NCBI GenBank assembly: GCA_018340375.1
Contig: JAFFJZ010000003.1
Location: 27,652,001-27,716,000 of the forward strand
DNA length: 64,000 nucleotides
Direction of reading: 5' to 3'
DNA from: Gonatopus flavifemur
Taxonomy: Eukaryota > Arthropoda > Insecta > Hymenoptera > Dryinidae
Under the pieces are notes generated by a model. The model saw only the letters and a program-made list of their open reading frames with translations, did not search any database and was not told where the DNA came from. Below, in pieces: positions 58,072 through 64,000 of the stretch; the stretch's first letter is position 1, and every line of letters starts with the position of its first letter. The position numbers were made by a program, and so were the translations under genes.

Positions 58072-59781
58072 CAGAGGTGTGAAAATTATTAGAATAATTG
58101 TGGCTTTTCAATGTTTTGAGATTTTACTCTTGATACTTCATGATGTATATTTTTCCATTCACTGATACAATTGATACTTCATCTTTTAAGAATAATTTGG
58201 TGTATATGATGTTCGTAGTCCAGTGGTTCCAGTGCATTCGGACTAAGTTTTATAGAAACATGTCACGTTGCCATCGCTGCATAGTAAAATCAGCTGATTA
58301 ACGAACGATTTGCAAAGTGAGGTTATATTATCTTTTGATGATCTATCAGTATTTCGTGATGTCACAAGGTATCAGAGAACTTTCTGTGTAGTTTATACCA
58401 TTCTCCCGTGAGTTTTTATAACTTTTGAAATAAATATTGTACTGTACAGAAATTCGTAAGTGTCTTACTTTGAATCGATAAACAATGGGAAAGACACGTG
58501 ATCTTTCCCCTAAAACGGTGGCTTTGGTTAAGTGTCTTCTGCAAGAAAAACGATATACCCAAGGAGAAATAGCTAATAGATTGAAAATTTCGCAATCATC
58601 TGTGAGTAGATTGAAAAAGTCTGTAGACTCTGGCTCTGAGTATGCTTCTTCTCGTGTTGGAAAATGTGGTCGAAAGAGTAAATTCAGCTCAAGAACAGAG
58701 AGGGAACTGATTCAAATTGCGCAGAAAAATAAAAGAGCTACCAGTAGAGACTTGAAAACAAGTATGGAGCAGTATGGAGTGAATGTGAGTGATTCCTGTA
58801 TACGTCGAAAATTGATCGCTGCTGGACTCACTGCACACCGTCCTCGAAAGAAGGCTAAAATTACGCCTGCTATGGCAAAGAAAAGGCTTCTTTGGGCAAA
58901 AGAAGTTCAAGCACAATTCGGAAATGACTGGAGCAAGGTAATAAGCACCATTCTTTGTAATTACTCAGTAAATTTAAATTTTTACCCATGCAAAAAGTAT
59001 CGAAAAATATTCATTAGAATTTTCACAGCACTGATGCCTTATTAAATTGGTTTTTGTAAGCTACATTATGGCTCATACAGTATTTAAATATATTTGTATC
59101 GCATAGGTTTGTTTTTCTGATGAATCTATGTTTGCAATATCGGAAGAAAGCAGTCAGTATGTAAGAAGACATCCTGATGAAGAATTCTCGCCGCAATGCA
59201 TAGCACAAACGGTAAAACATCCTACTCAGGTAATGGTGTAGAGTGTCATGTCAATTCGAGGTACAGGACATTTATACATCGTGGAGGGCATGATGAACCA
59301 GCATGAGTACAAGAAAGTCCTTATGGATAGCTTATAACCACAATTGAAAGACTGGTTACCAAATGATGACTTTGTATTCATGCATGATGGTGCACCGTGC
59401 CATAAAGCAAAGTCTATTAAAAATTTTTCAAATGAAAAAAATATAAGAACCTTGCCATGGCCTGGAAACAGCCCAGAGATGAACCCCATAGAGAATCTTT
59501 GGTCAATTGTGAAGAGAAAACTTAAGAAAATTAACATAACAACTAAGGAAGGTCTTATATCGAAACTTACTGAAATTTGGCACAATGATGATGAAATTAA
59601 AAACTCGTGTAAGAAACTTGTGGAAAGTATTGCCAAAACGCATTGAATCTCTCATGAAGAACAAGGGAATGCATACGAAATACTGAATGTGTCATTCTTT
59701 TTAGAATAAACGAATATTCCATGTGAATTGCACGTTTTTTTGTTTCAATCTACAATTATTCTAATAATTTTCACACCTCTG
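58072..59781 (+). mobile_element. Tc1-like transposon, 1.71 kb, matching ends
   Basis: The terminal inverted repeat is about 30 bp (CAGAGGTGTGAAAATTATTA, then GAATAATTGT), identical at both ends, with TA at 58070-58071 and 59782-59783. The size fits a full-length Tc1-family element. It carries one transposase gene (58485-59646) with an intron and two in-frame stops. The matching ends suggest a fairly young insertion that could still be moved by an enzyme supplied elsewhere. Confidence 0.93.
58485..59646 (+). pseudogene. Tc1-like transposase (DD34E), spliced, two nonsense codons
   Basis: Exon 1 (58485-58937, 151 codons) has the N-terminal paired-type DNA-binding part: a helix-turn-helix (YTQGEIANRLKISQSSVSRL), a basic GKCGRKSK linker and a second domain (RATSRDLKTSMEQYG). 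A GT-AG intron (58938-59106) follows WSK. Exon 2 (59107-59646) starts VCFSDES with the first catalytic Asp. HDGAPCH has the second and NPIENLW the Glu, with 34 residues between them. The total is about 330 residues, normal for the family. TAG at 59239-59241 replaces the Trp expected in the MVW motif, and TAA at 59335-59337 is a second stop. Apart from these the frame is open, so inactivation is recent. Only the intron gives the correct phase. Confidence 0.92.
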
Positions 59782-60140
59782 TATTTTCTCGGTGTAGGCT
59801 TGATTCGATGGTTCTGCCATGATTGGCCGATACAAAACTTTTGCTATAAAATCAATTCTAGTTCAATCTAAATCCATACTGGCAAAAACTTGTGCCAGCA
59901 CTGTTTTAACAACTTTCATTTTTGGATTGCCGACACAGGCACGATATTATCTCTATTGTCAATCAACGACGTTGGCTCAATATGAATCCCCTACGCTTGG
60001 CTACCACGCCTGGCCCAAGCTATTATCCGTGGTTAACACTGGCGGAATCACGAAATTTTCACATGGGACGTTCCATTGTAATTTCTGAAAAATGTATAGA
60101 AAAATTATATTTTAATTTTCTCCATAGTAATTTATAACCG
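59782..60140. other. Short repeat-like stretch
   Basis: Rich in TTGGC/GGCCCA words like 57060-57830, and possibly the other flank of the repeat in which the Tc1 element inserted. No gene. Confidence 0.35.
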
Positions 60141-60507
60141 CCCGGGAAAAAATGATCAGATCTGACCAGATCTAAATTTCAGTCAGATCTAAACAGATCT
60201 ATTAAGATCTGAAAAACTGCGAGTTTGGCTTGTGTTTGTCACAATATATGTGCAAAATCAAATTCATATACAGACAGATATCACAAAATTTCTGACAATT
60301 GAACCACCAATTGTTCATTAAGATTTAATCTAATATTCAATTCAGATCTAACGAGATCTACTCAGATCTAACCAGATGTGCCAAGATCTGATCAAATTTA
60401 TTGAGATCTGAACAGATCTAATCTGATCTTTTGAACCAGATCTGACCAAAAATCTGATCTACTCAGATCTAATCAGATCTGAATAGATCTAATGATTTTT
60501 TCCTGGG
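60141..60507. mobile_element. AGATCT foldback element, short copy
   Basis: The ends CCCGGGAAAAAATGATC and the inverse AATGATTTTTTCCTGGG have CG on both sides (60139-60140, 60508-60509). It contains 15 AGATCT boxes in 367 bp, several 10 bp apart. It belongs to the same family as 19964-20933 but its interior differs, so the shared parts are the ends and the box array. Confidence 0.85.
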
Positions 60508-62731
60508 CGAATATTGGAAAATCTATATGAAATGCGATTTCATCGGTTTAATATTGTTCTCAATTGCACATTGCGATCTCATTATCCATGTCATTCGAAT
60601 ACTTAATTTATCTACCTTCCATCATCCCTTGATATTAATAAACGATTGATTTCAACAACTTTCATTGATATCGAAAAACTTGATATGTGGTACAAGCGTG
60701 AAATTACGCAAGAATTGCATGTAACGAAAATACGATGAGAATTTTCGACGATATTCATATACCACATCACACTCTCTATTATCTTCCCCTTCCGTTATAT
60801 CAAAATTCATTTCATACGTTCAGTACTTTACAATTCAGAACTTCAGTACGATGAAGAACAAAAGTGACCTATTATATTTGAACAATCCCTATTCATTGAT
60901 GGAAATTAATGTCTCAAAAGACAATTAAATTGAATGACATTTATTTCGTACGAACAATAGAATGACATTTGATTTCGATGAAAATGAGAAAAAAACAAAA
61001 CAAAACAAAATTTGACTCGAAATTGTTATTGTTATCTCAATGGGATTCCATTTCGATAGAGAAAAGTGATAAGTCATTTTAAACATTCCTCTTCAATCAA
61101 TTCGGAGTATATCCTTTTGCAAAATGATATAGTGACATGTCACGGTTTGAATTCAACATATCGATGTCCTATACCAGAGAAATATTTACATCGTAAATTC
61201 ATGAAATCAACGTTCGGAGTATTTGTTTGAAAATCGAATGTCAAGTACAAAAATTTATTACAAGAAACAGAAGAACGAAGATACGATGCATCCCGTCTGT
61301 GTCTTCGAATGAGGAAATCTCATGAAGATTGATACCAGGAGAAGAATGAAAAAATCGTACGTACAACGTTAGAACAATGAATAAGAAACATTGAAAATTC
61401 CAACGGGTTTTCATATACATGTAAATTAAAATCGTGAAGCGTGATGTAAGTTGTAGTTAAAGTGCCGCTCGTACGTATACCCGAGTGAAATAATTTCCTG
61501 GTGTCGTCCGCAGAACGAAGGAAGAAGACGAAGGAGCGGAAGCAAACTAGTCTTGCACAAAGTTTCTTGGACACTTGAAGAAGCTTCTCTTGTGAGAAAC
61601 TGCGGTATAATGGTCTGAAGGAAAGACGACGAGGGAGAAGACCAAAGTGATCCTTGGGGATAAAGGGTGGGCCCAGCCACACGTACACACAGAAAATATA
61701 TCTTTGCTGTTCTTTTGTGTGCTCCTACCTCAAATTGCAGAATTTTTCTTATCCATTTCGATGTGGAAAAAAAAACATGGAAACATCTTTTCGAATAATT
61801 GTTTGGAATAGATCTTTTACATCGAATTACTTTGCAAAAATTGCTGATACCTGTACAATATTTCTGAGGATCGGAAATTAAATGAACAATCTTTGATTCG
61901 AATAAAAACAGCATAACTTTCACAATAAATTCAAAACACGTTGAAGTGGTCACAAACTTCCGAGAAGAAATGTGTATTTTGCACTCGGAATAGAAAATAT
62001 TTGATTAAAGCGTGTGAGACGCGATAAATCTGATCAAATTTTTCTCCTCTTTTTTTTTCTCTTTTCCCTCCCAAAAGTTCAACAACTCACAAAAGAAAAG
62101 AAAACGTTTCTCCGACGCGCTGCGGTATCTCACTCTGTATATAGTGTTGAATTTAAAAGGTGGATCTTATATAGAAGAAGAAGAAGGTTCCGCATATAAT
62201 AGGGGATCGTCGAGAGTTTCTCTGTAGAGAGATACCTAGCTAACCGGGAAAGTGCACCTACCCCCTTGACAAGCCCCTGGCCTCCCCCTCACGATCTTCA
62301 AGCCACCAAATACACCAGTCAAACCAACTCAACCAACCAACCAATCCGGCATCCCCCGCGGTCGAAGGCACTGGCCCGAGAAATTCAATTACTGCTAAAC
62401 TTCTCGACTGAAGACGCGGCTCGATTCTACTGTAAGTACTCTGTTTCCAAGATCGAGCGCAAGACATTTTATACTGGTATGTGTGTGTGTGTGTACGGGT
62501 ATATATTAAAGTTATACACGTATACAATCTCATACGTGCGAATCTCTTTCCATGAAATGGATATACAATACAATATAATACTGAGTCTTGCTGAATCGAG
62601 GTAATAGAAATTCGATATGTGATGCATATAAAGCGTGTAAAGTGTCCTTCGATCGACGAATGCGTTTCCCCCGATAACAGAGAAATATGATACACGATAC
62701 GGAGTTGGTCTAAATTTTATCTCACGGACTA
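60508..62731. other. Intergenic, no gene confirmed
   Basis: The overlapping minus frames at 61320-61953 (up to 175 codons) show no domain. A GC-richer block at 62100-62430 ends in a good donor-like ACT/GTAAGTACT (about 62430) and could be a 5' exon reading rightward, but no protein family is recognisable. A (TG)n run lies near 62479-62493. Confidence 0.3.
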
Positions 62732-63019
62732 CACGGAAAGACCGGGTCTATTAACATACCAACGTTTAGAAAAATGACTATCAATTTAGGGAGAAAGAGA
62801 ATCGCTGAAAAATATTCGTAGTGAGTCTACCAAAAGTTTGCAATCAAAATATTAACAATTAATAGTTTCATTGGTATTTTTCACAGTGAAACTATCAATT
62901 GTCAATACATCGGCTACGAAATTTCAGTCGACTCATTATACGAATATTTTTCAGCGATCCTCGTTCTCCCTAAATTGACAGTAATTTTTCTAAATATTAA
63001 TAGACCCGGTCTTTCCGTG
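62732..63019. mobile_element. 288-bp foldback, uninterrupted copy (CACGGAAAGACC ends)
   Basis: The inverted arms of about 100 bp start CACGGAAAGACCGGGTCTAT. TA is at 62730-62731 and 63020-63021. The arms include GACTATCAATTTAGGG and ATCGCTGAAAAATATTCG. This copy shows what 26035-27910 looked like before its insertion. Confidence 0.88.
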
Positions 63020-64000
63020 TATGAACAACAATCGTTGCATTGAAATGAAATTGTGCTTTCGTATGAATTTAATGAGAAATTCAAATCCAGTATAAAACAT
63101 CGTGATATATTCTTGACGGTAGATCAAAGGAGGTATTCTTGATAAACGCGAATCCTCGTACTACAAATATACTCTACAAACGAGAAGATCACTATGATTC
63201 GCCTTTCGCTTTGCTTCGAAATGAATTCATCATCAACATCGACTCTTGTTATTCGACGGCGAAGAAAGAAGAATAAAAAATATGTATAGTTTTATAAATA
63301 TCAAATTCCATACAAAGTTTAGTTTCCAAATTTTCAGAAAAAGTACAAGTATACACTGCATTAATTATAAACTCAAATTAGAATCAACGCCATTCATCAT
63401 TCATCATTTCTACATAAAGAAAAAAAATGGTTTTTGCGCACCAAGAATTCACCAAATTTTATCAAGTACGGTACTCGAGGGATTTACAAGAGCGGTATGA
63501 AAAATATTAATGTAATTCATACTTCGGATTGAACAAAAATAACTTTAAACTTTAACAAAAATAAACGCGCGTAAATGGCATTTATTTGTGTGTTTGAAAC
63601 AACTGATAATTCATCAAATATGAAAAGATTTTGTATATTCTCGCTGAAAGCGTCCAAAGAAAGCAAAACTTGTAGTACGAAAATTCTGTGGTTCATTCGT
63701 AGAGAGAGATTTTAATCACGATTTTTCTCCTGTTACATTTCGAATACTTGAGCATTTAATTTGTGGGATTTATTGAAAAGAATGACCCCGTTAATTCATG
63801 ATATCATGTCCCAAATCCCATACACGAAGCATGTAATGATTCAAAAACAAAATAACTTTCCGTGTAAACATTTTGTGACTCCGCCTTGGCTGGCGATCAA
63901 ATAGCAAATCGCACAATTGAATGATTTCCGTATAGTTAAGATTACCAAAATTCCAATAAATTTGAAGACAATTTTATTAGTATCGTTGAAAAAGTTCTGC
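63020..64000. other. Intergenic to window end, no gene seen
   Basis: AT-rich sequence with only short ORFs. No repeat boundary was recognised. Confidence 0.4.

Noticed and set aside
61320..61953. Minus-strand frames of 122 and 175 codons
   Set aside because: They overlap in different frames, contain no recognisable domain and have no supporting splice pattern.
62258..62695. 145-codon minus-strand frame
   Set aside because: It crosses a (TG)n run (THTHT stretch) and has no recognisable features.
1..64000. Endogenous viral genes, rRNA or retroelement polymerase genes
   Set aside because: I looked for reverse transcriptase, integrase, capsid-like and rRNA signatures in the frames and saw none.

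Overview
This is AT-rich, gene-poor nuclear DNA from an animal, most likely an insect. The support for an insect is spliced genes with GT-AG introns, a doublesex/mab-3-related (DMRT) transcription factor, mauritiana-type mariner and Tc1-like transposons, a tRNA-headed SINE and very many MITE or foldback elements. The GA/CT-rich tracts and overall texture would suit a hymenopteran, but that is only an impression.

The only host gene I can identify lies on the minus strand at 33847-38440. Four 3'-side coding exons of a DMRT protein are joined in phase at two of the three junctions. They carry the DMA domain, split by a 3.3 kb intron, and a conserved-looking C-terminal tail. I did not find the N-terminal zinc-binding DM domain. 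It is presumably upstream (above 38440, or beyond 64000), so much of 38441-64000 could be intron or 5' flank of this gene. A 245-codon minus-strand ORF at 31127-31864, downstream of the gene, is unexplained.

Most of the remaining recognisable sequence is transposable elements, often nested: (1) a hairpin MITE at 1283-1504 with an inverted second copy at 48076-48297; (2) a MITE at 2868-4263 split by a dead mariner (2953-4143); (3) a TTAA-flanked element at 5093-5618; (4) a cluster of palindromic MITEs at 8057-9173; (5) a second dead mariner at 18243-19770 with a SINE inside its transposase gene; (6) a foldback at 19964-20933 built from 31 AGATCT boxes, largely at 10-bp spacing, with a shorter relative at 60141-60507; (7) four unrelated MITEs packed in 20973-22195; (8) two nearly identical 1.1 kb elements at 23650-24731 and 53976-55078, both carrying a tRNA-like Pol III promoter; (9) nested pairs at 26035-27910 and 28066-28965; (10) TTAA- and TA-flanked elements at 45634-46773 and 46870-47999; (11) a Tc1-like transposon at 58072-59781 with matching ends, a spliced transposase gene and two in-frame stops.

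No transposase in the window looks intact. The mariner and Tc1 copies are relics and the MITEs would need enzymes encoded elsewhere. The most unusual signals are the helically phased AGATCT foldback family with variable 2-bp duplications, and a recurring terminal pattern (CACTG or CACGG followed by an A-tract, with 2-bp flanking duplications) shared by many MITEs whose interiors are unrelated.
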